This document shows positions 8,349-17,316 of a DNA stretch of 64,000 nt, in pieces (within the stretch, counting starts at the first letter, position 1; each line of letters opens with the position of its first letter). Under the pieces are notes generated by a model. The model searched no databases. It saw only the letters and a list, made by a program, of their open reading frames with translations, and was not told the DNA's origin. The DNA comes from Flavobacterium hungaricum. Lineage in GTDB: Bacteria; Bacteroidota; Bacteroidia; Flavobacteriales; Flavobacteriaceae. The position numbers were made by a program, and so were the translations under genes. The stretch covers positions 1,550,001-1,614,000 of the forward strand of contig NZ_PRDM01000001.1 of the NCBI RefSeq assembly GCF_015182285.1, in the 5' to 3' direction.

Positions 8349-9278
8349 ATGAAATTTCAAAAGAGTCATTCTTTACAAGAAATTGCAGATTTGCTTCAGT
8401 GCGAATTTATTGGTGACAAAGACTTTCAGGTTTTAGGCATGAACGAAATACATGTCGTTGAGCCTGGAGATATTGTTTTTGTTGATCATCCAAAATATTA
8501 TGACAAAGCCTTACAATCAGCTGCTACCATTGTTTTAATAAATAAAGAAGTAGAATGCCCGGAAGGTAAAGCGCTTTTAATCTCTGATGATCCTTTTAGA
8601 GACTTTAATGTCTTAACAAGACACTTCAAACCATTTCAATTTGCAAATGTAGCAATAGCACCTTCTGCAGAAATAGGAGAAGGGACTGTTATTCAGCCTA
8701 ATACCTTTGTTGGTAATCATGTTAAAATTGGAAAAAATTGTTTAATTCATTCGAATGTCTCAATTTATGATCATACTGTTATTGGAGACAATGTAATCAT
8801 ACATGCTGGGACTATCCTAGGAGCCGATGCTTTCTATTATAAAAAACGCCCAGAAGGTTTTGATCAGCTTATTTCTGGCGGAAGAGTTGTGATTGAAGAT
8901 AATGTGGGCATTGGAGCCCTTTGTACTATTGATAAAGGGGTTACAGGAGACACAACGATTGGAGCTGGTACAAAGCTTGATAATCAGGTACATGTCGGAC
9001 ACGATACTGTAATCGGTAAAAAATGTTTAATAGCTTCTCAGACAGGTATTGCAGGCTGTGTAGTTATTGAAGATGAAGTAACCATGTGGGGACAAGTAGG
9101 AACTACAAGTGGTATTACAATTGGTACAAAAGCTGTGGTTATGGGACAAACTGGTGTTACTAAATCAGTTGAAGGCGGAAAGTCCTATTTTGGAACTCCA
9201 ATTGAAGAGTCTAGAGAAAAGTTAAAACAATTGGCCAATATCAAGAAGATTCCGGAGATTTTAAGTAAATTGAAGTAA
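8349..9278 (+). CDS. LpxD-like hexapeptide acyltransferase (second paralogue)
   Basis: The 309-residue product has the same plan as LpxD: an N-terminal domain with DIVFVDHPKYYDKAL and a beta-helix of hexapeptide repeats from about residue 105 to 290. A candidate catalytic His is kept in VHVGHDTVIG, but the second conserved position, GHL in the upstream lpxD, reads TSGIT here, and the C-terminal helix is shorter. It is about 40 residues shorter than the lpxD at 4224. It may acylate another UDP-sugar, or be a second lipid A acyltransferase with different chain preference. The next gene begins one base after its stop codon, so they are probably co-translated. Family certain, exact reaction uncertain. 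Confidence 0.8.
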   Translation: MKFQKSHSLQEIADLLQCEFIGDKDFQVLGMNEIHVVEPGDIVFVDHPKYYDKALQSAATIVLINKEVECPEGKALLISDDPFRDFNVLTRHFKPFQFANVAIAPSAEIGEGTVIQPNTFVGNHVKIGKNCLIHSNVSIYDHTVIGDNVIIHAGTILGADAFYYKKRPEGFDQLISGGRVVIEDNVGIGALCTIDKGVTGDTTIGAGTKLDNQVHVGHDTVIGKKCLIASQTGIAGCVVIEDEVTMWGQVGTTSGITIGTKAVVMGQTGVTKSVEGGKSYFGTPIEESREKLKQLANIKKIPEILSKLK

Positions 9279-9279
9279 T

Positions 9280-9642
9280 ATGTCTATAAAAGAATTTGTT
9301 CAGAAATTTTATAAGTCAGATGCCTTAATTGATAGCGAAATTTTAAAAACGTATCTGCATCCTGAGGTTTTGCTGGATTGGAACAGCAGCAAAGGTTTTA
9401 TCCAGATGGATTATCATGCGATATTAGAAATGGCTAATGAATTGAGCCGTGCTTATGTGCGTTCTAAAGTTAGAATCAGTCATATTATTTCTGAAGAAGA
9501 CTTAGTATCAGTTCGTTATTCTCATTTTGTAAAAACAATCGAGAACCCTAGAGAAGAGATGCTGCTGGCGCATTTTGCAACTATTTGGCAGATAAAAGAC
9601 GATAAACTCTACAGAGGTTATCAGATGAGTCAATTTTCTTAA
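9280..9642 (+). CDS. NTF2-like (SnoaL fold) protein of unknown function
   Basis: This 120-residue protein resembles NTF2-like proteins of flavobacteria: helical start IKEFVQKFYKSDALIDSEIL, the segment LLDWNSSKGFIQMDYHAI, and strands VRISHIISEEDLVSVRYSHFV, AHFATIWQIKDDKLYRGYQMSQ. The fold makes a small ligand pocket; no catalytic residues can be assigned. It starts one base after the LpxD-like stop codon and is probably translated with it. A function in envelope metabolism is only a guess from position. Confidence 0.65.
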   Translation: MSIKEFVQKFYKSDALIDSEILKTYLHPEVLLDWNSSKGFIQMDYHAILEMANELSRAYVRSKVRISHIISEEDLVSVRYSHFVKTIENPREEMLLAHFATIWQIKDDKLYRGYQMSQFS

Positions 9643-9685
9643 TATTTTTTTGACAATAAAAGAGGCAAAATACATTACAAAACCT

Positions 9686-9693
9686 TATTTTTG
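9686..9693 (+). promoter_or_regulatory. -7 promoter element (TATTTTTG) for sucD
   Basis: TATTTTTG fits TAnnTTTG and lies 35 bases before the sucD ATG. No TTG stands at the expected -33 distance, so support is partial. Confidence 0.45.
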
Positions 9694-9728
9694 CAACACA
9701 AATTTAAAAACTACATAAAATATATATC

Positions 9729-10601
9729 ATGAGTGTTTTAGTTAATAAAGATTCCAAAATAATTGTTCAGGGATTTACAGGAAGCGAAGGGACTTTCCAC
9801 GCTTCTCAAATGATTGAGTACGGTACTAATGTTGTTGGAGGTGTAACTCCAGGAAAAGGTGGTACCAGCCACTTAGACCGCCCAGTTTTTAATACAGTAA
9901 AAGACGCTGTTGACCAAGCTGGAGCTGATACTTCTATCATTTTTGTACCACCTGCTTTTGCTGCTGATGCAATTATGGAAGCTGCTGATGCTGGAATTAA
10001 AGTAATTATTGCTATTACAGAAGGAATTCCTGTAGCAGATATGATTAAAGCAAATAATTATGTTAAAGAAAGAAATTCAAGATTAATTGGACCTAACTGC
10101 CCTGGAATTATTACTCCTGGAGAAGCTAAAGTTGGTATTATGCCAGGTTTTGTTTTCAAAAAAGGAACAGTTGGTATCGTTTCAAAATCTGGAACTTTAA
10201 CTTACGAAGCTGCTGACCAAGTTGTAAAACAAGGTTTAGGAATTACTACAGCTATTGGTATTGGTGGAGATCCAATTATTGGAACTACTACTAAAGAAGC
10301 TGTTGAATTATTAATGAACGATCCTGAAACTGAAATTATCATCATGATTGGTGAAATTGGAGGTCAATTAGAAGCTGATGCTGCTAAATGGGTTAAAGCT
10401 GATGGTAACCGTAAACCGGTTGTTGGTTTTATTGCTGGAGAAACTGCTCCTGCTGGTAGAACAATGGGGCACGCAGGTGCTATTGTTGGTGGTTCTGATG
10501 ATACTGCTGCTGCTAAAAAACAAATTATGAGAGACAACGGAATTCACGTTGTTGATTCGCCAGCTGAAATTGGTAAAAAAGTAAAAGAAGTACTTGGATA
10601 A
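9729..10601 (+). CDS. sucD: Succinate-CoA ligase, alpha subunit
   Basis: SucD with SucC converts succinyl-CoA, phosphate and NDP to succinate, CoA and NTP in the TCA cycle. The 290-residue protein has the CoA-binding domain ([28 protein letters not shown]) and the ligase domain, with the phosphorylated His in the GHAGAIVGG motif near residue 246. Length is normal (about 290). sucC is not next to it in this window, as is common in this group. A clear terminator follows, so it appears to be a single-gene unit. Confidence 0.97.
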   Translation: MSVLVNKDSKIIVQGFTGSEGTFHASQMIEYGTNVVGGVTPGKGGTSHLDRPVFNTVKDAVDQAGADTSIIFVPPAFAADAIMEAADAGIKVIIAITEGIPVADMIKANNYVKERNSRLIGPNCPGIITPGEAKVGIMPGFVFKKGTVGIVSKSGTLTYEAADQVVKQGLGITTAIGIGGDPIIGTTTKEAVELLMNDPETEIIIMIGEIGGQLEADAAKWVKADGNRKPVVGFIAGETAPAGRTMGHAGAIVGGSDDTAAAKKQIMRDNGIHVVDSPAEIGKKVKEVLG

Positions 10602-10627
10602 TCTTCAAGTTTCTAAATAACAAATTC

Positions 10628-10659
10628 AAAAAAGTCTCAATATTTGTTGAGACTTTTTT
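10628..10659 (+). terminator. Rho-independent terminator after sucD
   Basis: AAAAAAGTCTCAA pairs with TTGAGACTTTTTT around a six-base loop (TATTTG), giving a 13-bp stem with a T-run. Confidence 0.9.
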
Positions 10660-10738
10660 CCATTTTAAAATACTAAGGTATAATAAAAACAACGCAGCAT
10701 CTGAGATCCTTAGTCTCTTGGAAGCTTAAAAAAGAAAT

Positions 10739-11167
10739 ATGTACAAAGAATTAGAAAAGTTTAAAGTAACCAGCAGTTTTACTTTTACGGTAGAAGATAG
10801 TTTAGAACAAGCTTGCAATGCTCCAGAGTCTGGTGCAGGAATTTTTGTTGTTTTTGCTGTTGAAGGTGATGCTAAAGAATTAATAATGGTTGGTTCTACA
10901 GGAACTGTTCAAAATGACGGAACTTTAAAAAGCAAAAATGGTGGTTTATACGATAAAATTGTAAACGGACATCAGTTTGCTAAAACAGGAAGAAAATATT
11001 CTTGGCCTGCACAAATGAAATTAGAAAGTATTACAGCCCTTGAAGTGGTTTGGTATGAAACTTTTAACGCTGATGTAAAAGGAATTCCGACTACTGTAGA
11101 AGGACAAGTTTTACAGAATTTCTTAGATGAAAATGGTAAATTACCAAGATGGAATGTAGCTTTCTAA
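10739..11167 (+). CDS. Conserved small protein, possibly GIY-YIG-like
   Basis: The 142-residue product has no signal peptide or membrane segment. The order GIFVVFAVEGDAKELIMVGSTG, then GGLYDKIVNGHQF, and a late Glu in VEGQVLQNFLDENG recalls the GIY-YIG fold (a GIY strand, a YIG-like strand, a basic helix, a late metal-binding Glu), but the motif residues are only partly met (GIF and MVG in place of GIY and YIG). I would call it a conserved flavobacterial protein of unknown function with a possible GIY-YIG relationship. It stands alone between two terminators. Confidence 0.5.
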   Translation: MYKELEKFKVTSSFTFTVEDSLEQACNAPESGAGIFVVFAVEGDAKELIMVGSTGTVQNDGTLKSKNGGLYDKIVNGHQFAKTGRKYSWPAQMKLESITALEVVWYETFNADVKGIPTTVEGQVLQNFLDENGKLPRWNVAF

Positions 11168-11192
11168 GCGATTTTCTATAAAATATTATTTT

Positions 11193-11225
11193 AAGCCTTA
11201 CTATAACTTAGTAGGGCTTTTTTTT
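11193..11225 (+). terminator. Rho-independent terminator
   Basis: AAGCCTTACTA pairs with TAGTAGGGCTT (one wobble) around a short loop, followed by nine T residues. It ends the transcript of the 142-residue protein gene. Confidence 0.85.
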
Positions 11226-11561
11226 ATATAAATTAAAATCAGTTGCAACTCCATATTTGATTTAGAGAAACAAAAAATAACCATTGTAAAATTAAGATTA
11301 ATAAAAAAAACGAAGCGGATACTGTTAAATTTAAAAATCTGATGGCTTTTTCGGTATTTAATTGGGTTATGAGCTAAAGCTTTTATATATTTATCGCACA
11401 AAAACAAAAAATAATGTTAAAATTACACTGTTTTTGTCAAAATGACTATTTGGTCTTCAATGTAAATTTAGAGTTATCAAATAGTTTTTCGATATAAAGA
11501 TCAACTTATATATAAGACGTATTAAAAGTTTTTGAGACTTATTATCCCAAAGTTATAAATT
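11226..11561. other. Non-coding stretch upstream of the ECF sigma gene
   Basis: This AT-rich gap holds no credible gene; an open frame on the minus strand here has low-complexity composition. Just before the sigma gene lies TTTGGTCTTCAATGTAAATT, and a similar string TTTAGTCTTCAATTTACAG occurs in the gap before fabG (about 21281-21301), with TTATCAAA following in both. The meaning of the shared string is unknown. Confidence 0.4.
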
Positions 11562-12167
11562 ATGAGCCATATTATAAAAAATAAACTTATTGATGATGCT
11601 GCACTTTGGAGTAATTTGAAGGCAGGTGATGAAAAGTCTTTTTCGGTGCTGTTTGAAAAATATTACAGCGATTTAATAAGTTATGGTAATTCGCTTTCGC
11701 CTTATTCAGAGAAAGTTCAGGATTGTGTACAAGATGTTTTTGCAGACATCTGGCTGTACAGAAACTCACTTCAGGAATATGTTGTTGTAAAAGCGTATTT
11801 ATTATCAAGTGTTCGAAAAAGGATTGCTCGTTTGTTTGAGCGCGACCATATTTTTAGAAAAGCAGCGTCTACAGAAAGCATTGAGTTTTTGTTTGATTTT
11901 TCTATCGAAAATGATTTGGTAGAAGACGAACTTACTGCTGAAAGGGTTTTGTATCTTAATAAACTTCTTAACGAACTTCCAGCACGTCAGAAAGAAGCTT
12001 TGTACCTGCGTTACCATCAAGGTTTAAATGTAGAACAAATTGCAGAAATGCTGGATGTTAATTACCAGTCGGCAAACAATTTACTTTATCGCGGTCTGCT
12101 CAGTTTACGTAAAGATTGGAAAGGCAGTATTCCCCTTATTTTACTGCTGTCTACAAGCGTTTTATGA
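11562..12167 (+). CDS. RNA polymerase sigma factor, ECF (sigma-70 family), SusC/FecR-associated
   Basis: The 201-residue protein has region 2 near residues 25-90 (FSVLFEKYYSDLISYGNSL, then QDVFADIW) and region 4 near 130-185 (LNELPARQKEALYLRYHQG, LNVEQIAEMLDVNYQSANN), the two-domain form of ECF sigma factors. It directs RNA polymerase to target promoters when released from its anti-sigma partner. The FecR gene begins 93 bp downstream and a SusC with an STN domain follows, so the expected target is the 13.5-21 kb uptake operon. No autoregulatory site could be identified. Confidence 0.92.
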   Translation: MSHIIKNKLIDDAALWSNLKAGDEKSFSVLFEKYYSDLISYGNSLSPYSEKVQDCVQDVFADIWLYRNSLQEYVVVKAYLLSSVRKRIARLFERDHIFRKAASTESIEFLFDFSIENDLVEDELTAERVLYLNKLLNELPARQKEALYLRYHQGLNVEQIAEMLDVNYQSANNLLYRGLLSLRKDWKGSIPLILLLSTSVL

Positions 12168-12260
12168 TTTTTTTTTAGAAAATATCAAAAAAAAATCATA
12201 ATTAAGTGAGTATATAATTAAAAAACTGTCCTCTATGTTTTTGTAACCTTAACTAATAAG

Positions 12261-13376
12261 ATGCAAAAACGTAATAATTATACCGAAATAGAAGACTTCT
12301 TAGCTGATGAATCATTTCAGAAATGGATTTTACTAAAAATTGATGAAGAAGGCTGGGAAGAGTGGACTCTAGAGAATCGTCAAAGAGCCAAACTTGTAGA
12401 AGATGCAAGACTTTTACTTCTGGGCATGAAAGTTTCTAAAAATCAATTGAGTAAAGCCGAGTTGAGTGACGCTTTGAGCGCAACTTGGAAAAAAATTGCA
12501 GAAAGAGAAGCTAATTTCCAAAAAAGTGTCCTATCCTTTAAACGCGGTATTTCTAGAAATTGGCTTTTTGGTGCCGCAGCTGCACTATTAATTTGTTTTT
12601 TCTCTGTTTGGTTTTATCAAAAAGATAGTTTTTCTACTGATGCTATTGTCAGCTACAAAGAATTAATTGAAGAAAACAATGAAGGTTTGGTAGAACAAAC
12701 CAATAATACCGAAAAATCTCAGATTATAACCTTATCGGATGGAAGTTCGGTTCTTTTACAACCCAATAGTAAATTAAGTTATCCTAAAATCTTTACCGGA
12801 AACGAAAGAAAGGTTTATTTATCCGGCGAAGGTTTCTTTGAAATTAGTAAAAATCCTAAAAAACCATTTTTTGTTTATGCAAACGAAATTGTGACGAGGG
12901 TGGTGGGGACTAGTTTTAGGATTAAGGCTTATCCAAACCAGCAAGACGTTGAAGTTTTGGTTCGCACCGGTAAAGTAAGGGTAATGCCTAACGATCTGCT
13001 TAAAGAGATAAAGAATGAAGAAGTAGTATTATTACCTAATCAAGCGCTTCGTTTTACTCGTAAAGAATTAACATTCAATAAAATTCTGAATATTACCGAA
13101 GATCCGATTTTAACCAGCAGCACTCGTAATATCGAACAGCTTAGTTTTGAGTTTACAGATATTCCGGTAGACCAGATTTTAAAAACCATCGAGCAGGCTT
13201 ATCAAGTAGAAATAGATTTTCCGAAAGAGAAACTGCAAGAATGTCGATTAACAACCTCCTTAAGCGATCAGCCGTTGCCAGAAAAGCTTAAAATTATCTG
13301 TAAAAGTATTGGCAATGAAACGAATTATGAAATGAACGGCAATCAAATCGTGATAACATCTTTAGGTTGTAACTAA
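12261..13376 (+). CDS. FecR-family anti-sigma factor
   Basis: The 371-residue protein has a cytoplasmic N-terminal part of about 95 residues that would hold the sigma factor, one membrane segment near residues 96-116 (NWLFGAAAALLICFFSVWFY), and a periplasmic FecR domain with ITLSDGSSVLLQPNSKLSYP, GEGFFEISKNPKKPFFVYAN and VGTSFRIKAYPNQQDVEVLV. The C-terminal segment FTDIPVDQILKTIEQAYQVEIDF is the DUF4974/STN-like domain usual in Bacteroidota FecR proteins. It relays the occupancy signal of the neighbouring SusC transporter through its STN domain to the ECF sigma factor. Confidence 0.94.
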   Translation: MQKRNNYTEIEDFLADESFQKWILLKIDEEGWEEWTLENRQRAKLVEDARLLLLGMKVSKNQLSKAELSDALSATWKKIAEREANFQKSVLSFKRGISRNWLFGAAAALLICFFSVWFYQKDSFSTDAIVSYKELIEENNEGLVEQTNNTEKSQIITLSDGSSVLLQPNSKLSYPKIFTGNERKVYLSGEGFFEISKNPKKPFFVYANEIVTRVVGTSFRIKAYPNQQDVEVLVRTGKVRVMPNDLLKEIKNEEVVLLPNQALRFTRKELTFNKILNITEDPILTSSTRNIEQLSFEFTDIPVDQILKTIEQAYQVEIDFPKEKLQECRLTTSLSDQPLPEKLKIICKSIGNETNYEMNGNQIVITSLGCN

Positions 13377-13456
13377 TAAAAAATCCAAAACAAAAAAATA
13401 ATTGTTCAAAGCTAGAAAATGTAAAATGCCTATGTAAAAAAGACCATTGCAAAAAA

Positions 13457-13490
13457 AAGTGCCGAAAATGCTGTAACATTCTCGACACTT
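13457..13490. other. Imperfect hairpin between fecR and susC
   Basis: AAGTGCCGAAAATG and CATTCTCGACACTT are inverse with two mismatches around a six-base loop. No T-run follows on the plus strand. It may be an attenuating or processing hairpin separating the regulator genes from the transport operon. Confidence 0.4.
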
Positions 13491-13578
13491 AAAAGTAGTA
13501 AATCACTCTCTGTAAAGGGTAATTTACGATGTTTCTTAAAATACACTCGAATAGTATTAATCAAAACAAACCAAAATT

Positions 13579-16500
13579 ATGAAAAAACCAGTTGTCAAGC
13601 AACGATTACTCCACCAAATCATGAAAATAACGCTATTTCAGTTTGTCTTAGCACTTGTATTTTCAAGTGTTACGATGGCAAATAATGTGAATGGGCAAAA
13701 AAAGTTAGATACTAAAGTTACAATTACAGTTGAAAATTTAACTTTAGACAATGCTTTGTCTAAAATCGAAAAATCTGCCCATGTAAAATTTTCTTACAAC
13801 TCAAGACTGCCGCAATTAGCGCAAAAAGTCAGCATAGAGGCCAATCAGGAAACTTTAGCAAGCATACTAAGCAGAATTTTAGTTCCATTTAATATTACTT
13901 TTTCTGAAGTAAGCAATCAAATTGTGCTTCAAAAAAGTGCTGCAGATCCTTTTTCAAATATGAATAATCATGATTCAGTATTTGAAGTTTTAACTGCCGG
14001 ACCAATTATCAAAGGAAAAGTTACAGACCAGACAGGAAGTCCGCTTCCGGGTGCTACTGTTGCCGTTAAAGGAACAAAAACAGCCGTATTAACTGATTTT
14101 GACGGGAATTTTGTTTTAGAAATGCCTTCAAATGCAGACCGTATTGTGATTTCTTATGTTGGTATGGAAACTAAAGAAATAGGAATCGATAACCTTACGC
14201 CGACTGTTGTTTTAACAGAAGCAGGTCAAAATCTTAAAGAAGTTGTGGTAACTACAGGTTACGAAAAAACTTCTAAAAGAACTTTTACAGGTGCTATTAG
14301 TAAAATCTCTGGTACCGAATTAAAGATTGACGGGGTTGTAGATGTAAGCCGTATGATTGAAGGAAAAGCGGCGGGTGTTACCGTGCAAAACGTAACTGGA
14401 ACATTTGGTACTGCACCAAAAATTACTGTTCGTGGATCTTCATCTATTTTTGGAGATACAAAACCTTTATGGGTTATTGATGGAGTAGTTCAGGAAGATA
14501 TTATCAATATGTCTTTTGCAGATTTAGCTTCAGGAAATTCAGAAACATTATTGAGTTCTTCTGTTGCCGGCTTAAATGCAAATGATATTCAAAGCATTGA
14601 AATCTTGAAAGATGCATCTGCAACTTCTATTTACGGATCAAGATCTTTAAACGGAGTTGTAGTGGTAACAACAAAGCAAGGTCGTAGAGATTCTCCATTA
14701 AAAATTACTTATGGTTTAGAGCAGACTGTAAGATCTGTGCCAAATTATACTCAATATGATATTTTGAATTCTCAGGAAACAATGAGTATTCTGAAAGAGA
14801 TGGAATCTAAAGGATATTTGGATCTTCCATCAACTGTAAACGGAAGATACGGCGGTGTTTACAACATCATGGGGAGAGCTATTAACACATACAATCCAGA
14901 AACAGGAACGTATTTGCTTAACAATGATCCAGTGAGCAGAAATAACTTTTTGAAAAAGTATGAACTAGGAAATACAGATTGGTTCAAAGTTTTGTTTAGA
15001 CCTTCAATTACTCAAAATCACTCTTTAAGTTTTTCTGGTGGTGGAAAAAACAATACGTTTTATGCTTCATTAGGATATTATACAGATCCGGGATGGACAA
15101 TTGCTGATGATGTAAAACAAATTTCGTCTAACATTAAAGGAACTTTTTATGTTAATGACAGATTAAATATTACACTTTCTACACTAGCATCTGTTCGTGA
15201 TCAAGGTGCGCCTGGAACTTACGAAAGTGAAAAAGACGTTGTATTTGGTAAGGTTACCCGTGATTTTGATATCAACCCATTTAACTATGTTTTAAATACC
15301 AGCAGAACGTTAAGACCTTATGACGAAAATGGAAATTTAGAATATTACAGAAATAACTGGGCTAAGATGAATATCATCAACGAATTAGAAAATAACTACA
15401 TGGAAATTGAAGTTAAGGATATTCGTTTTCAATTGGATTTAGATTATAAAATCAGTAAAAACTGGAATTATAATTTAACAGGTTCTGCCCGTTATGCCAA
15501 TACAAGTCGTCAGCACAAAATTCTAGAAGGATCAAATGTTGCAGCAGCCTATAGAGCAGGAACACCAGAAGGAGATGATGGTGTAAATACAATAGTAAGA
15601 GATCAAAATATCTTTTTATACCAAGATCCAAATGATTTAACAGCGCCAAAAATTTCGGTATTACCAAATGGTGGTTTTTTAAGAAAGTTTACAAACGATA
15701 TGACTTCTTATAATGTTAGGAATAGTGTAACTTATAGAAATACATTTAGTGATAAACATGAATTAGAAGGATTGTTCGGAACTGAATTAAGAGTTGTAGA
15801 CAGAAATAGTGATAACTTTACAGCAGCTGGTTTACAGTATGATAGAGGATTGACTGCTTTTACAGATCCTAGATTAATTGAAAAAATTATTAATGGAGGA
15901 GATTCTTACTACGGGTTTAATGTAGAAAAAGAAAGAACAGTTGGTTTCTTTGGAAAAGTAGGATATACTTATGATCGTCGTTATACAGCTTCTGTAACAG
16001 GACGTTATGATGGTTCTAACAGACAAGGAAACAGCGATTCTTCGAGATGGCTTCCTACATATACTTTTAGTGGGAAATGGAACGTTGCTGAAGAAAAATT
16101 CATGAAAAATGTAGAATCTGTAAATACATTAGCACTTAGAGCTTCTTATGGTTTAACAGCTACAGCGGGACCAGCAACGAACTCTTTAGCGATTTACAAA
16201 AGTTATATTACCGATCGTTTTAATTTAGATGATAGAGAGTCTGGAATTAATATTGAAGAATTGCAGAATGGTGATCTTACTTGGGAAAAGCAGTTTGAAA
16301 CCAATATTGGGCTTGACTTAGGAATGTTCAATAACAGAGTTCAATTTACAACAGATGTTTACAGACGTAAAGCTTTTGATTTAGTAGATTATGTAATTAC
16401 TTCAGGAATTGGAGGACAAAGAATCAGACAAGGAAACAATGCAGACATGGAAACCAAAGGTATTGAGGTTGGTTTTACAACTAAAAATATTGAAAGTAAA

Positions 16501-17304
16501 GACTTTAAATGGTCTACTACATTGAATTTCTCTGTTTACGATCAGAAAATTACAAAACTGCAAAATACACCGACAGCTTTTGATTTGATCGATGCAAACG
16601 GAGGAAATACAGTTGGACATCCTCGTAATTCATTATATTCTTATCAGTTTACAGGATTAAACTATCAAGGACTTCCAACTTTTGTTATGCAAGAAGGAGC
16701 AGATAGTAATATTACTGGAGCAGATTTTCAAGACAATATTGATGTTACAAAATATTTAAAGTATGAAGGATCAATTGAGCCAAACAAATCAATAGGTTTA
16801 GCCAATACATTTACGTATAAAAACTGGTCATTGTATGTATTTATCGTGGGTTCTGGCGGAAACAAAGTACGTTTAAATCCTGTTTATGATAGTGAATATG
16901 ACGATTTAACGGTTTTCACAAAAGATTTTACTAATCGTTGGATTAATCCAGGTGACGAACAATATACAAATGTTCCGGTTATTGCAGACAAACGTCTTAA
17001 TGCTAATTATGGCGGCCCGCGTACATTAGAAAGAGCTTACAATACCTATAACTATTCTGATGCTCGTATTGCTGACGGTGATTTTGTGAGATTGAAAAAC
17101 ATTTCTTTAAGCTGGGAATTTCCTAAAGATTTTAAGAGAAAATTAGGACTTAGCACATTTACCTTAAAAGGTTCTGCTGTAAACCCTTGGTTAATTTATT
17201 CTGACAAAAGATTAAACGGCCAAGATCCTGAGTTCCGTAATTCTGGAGGTGTTGCAATGCCAGTTACGTCTCAATATACCTTTACTTTAAATGTTTCATT
17301 ATAA
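13579..17304 (+). CDS. SusC/RagA-family TonB-dependent outer membrane transporter with STN signalling domain
   Basis: The 1241-residue protein has a signal region (MKITLFQFVLALVFSSVTMA), then an STN domain (about 45-115, TVENLTLDNALSKIEKSAHV), which marks transporters that signal to a FecR/ECF pair. Next come the carboxypeptidase-regulatory-like domain (about 142-225, GKVTDQTGSPLPGATVAVKG), the TonB box/plug region from LKEVVVTTGYEK (plug with WVIDGVV and the SusC signature IEILKDASATSIYGSR), and a large beta barrel ending YTFTLNVSL. It imports a large ligand, glycan or peptide, across the outer membrane together with the SusD downstream, 12 bp away. The substrate is not evident; the absence of glycosidases and presence of a zinc hydrolase argue against a standard polysaccharide locus. 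Confidence 0.95.
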   Translation: MKKPVVKQRLLHQIMKITLFQFVLALVFSSVTMANNVNGQKKLDTKVTITVENLTLDNALSKIEKSAHVKFSYNSRLPQLAQKVSIEANQETLASILSRILVPFNITFSEVSNQIVLQKSAADPFSNMNNHDSVFEVLTAGPIIKGKVTDQTGSPLPGATVAVKGTKTAVLTDFDGNFVLEMPSNADRIVISYVGMETKEIGIDNLTPTVVLTEAGQNLKEVVVTTGYEKTSKRTFTGAISKISGTELKIDGVVDVSRMIEGKAAGVTVQNVTGTFGTAPKITVRGSSSIFGDTKPLWVIDGVVQEDIINMSFADLASGNSETLLSSSVAGLNANDIQSIEILKDASATSIYGSRSLNGVVVVTTKQGRRDSPLKITYGLEQTVRSVPNYTQYDILNSQETMSILKEMESKGYLDLPSTVNGRYGGVYNIMGRAINTYNPETGTYLLNNDPVSRNNFLKKYELGNTDWFKVLFRPSITQNHSLSFSGGGKNNTFYASLGYYTDPGWTIADDVKQISSNIKGTFYVNDRLNITLSTLASVRDQGAPGTYESEKDVVFGKVTRDFDINPFNYVLNTSRTLRPYDENGNLEYYRNNWAKMNIINELENNYMEIEVKDIRFQLDLDYKISKNWNYNLTGSARYANTSRQHKILEGSNVAAAYRAGTPEGDDGVNTIVRDQNIFLYQDPNDLTAPKISVLPNGGFLRKFTNDMTSYNVRNSVTYRNTFSDKHELEGLFGTELRVVDRNSDNFTAAGLQYDRGLTAFTDPRLIEKIINGGDSYYGFNVEKERTVGFFGKVGYTYDRRYTASVTGRYDGSNRQGNSDSSRWLPTYTFSGKWNVAEEKFMKNVESVNTLALRASYGLTATAGPATNSLAIYKSYITDRFNLDDRESGINIEELQNGDLTWEKQFETNIGLDLGMFNNRVQFTTDVYRRKAFDLVDYVITSGIGGQRIRQGNNADMETKGIEVGFTTKNIESKDFKWSTTLNFSVYDQKITKLQNTPTAFDLIDANGGNTVGHPRNSLYSYQFTGLNYQGLPTFVMQEGADSNITGADFQDNIDVTKYLKYEGSIEPNKSIGLANTFTYKNWSLYVFIVGSGGNKVRLNPVYDSEYDDLTVFTKDFTNRWINPGDEQYTNVPVIADKRLNANYGGPRTLERAYNTYNYSDARIADGDFVRLKNISLSWEFPKDFKRKLGLSTFTLKGSAVNPWLIYSDKRLNGQDPEFRNSGGVAMPVTSQYTFTLNVSL

Positions 17305-17316
17305 TATTTAAAAAAC

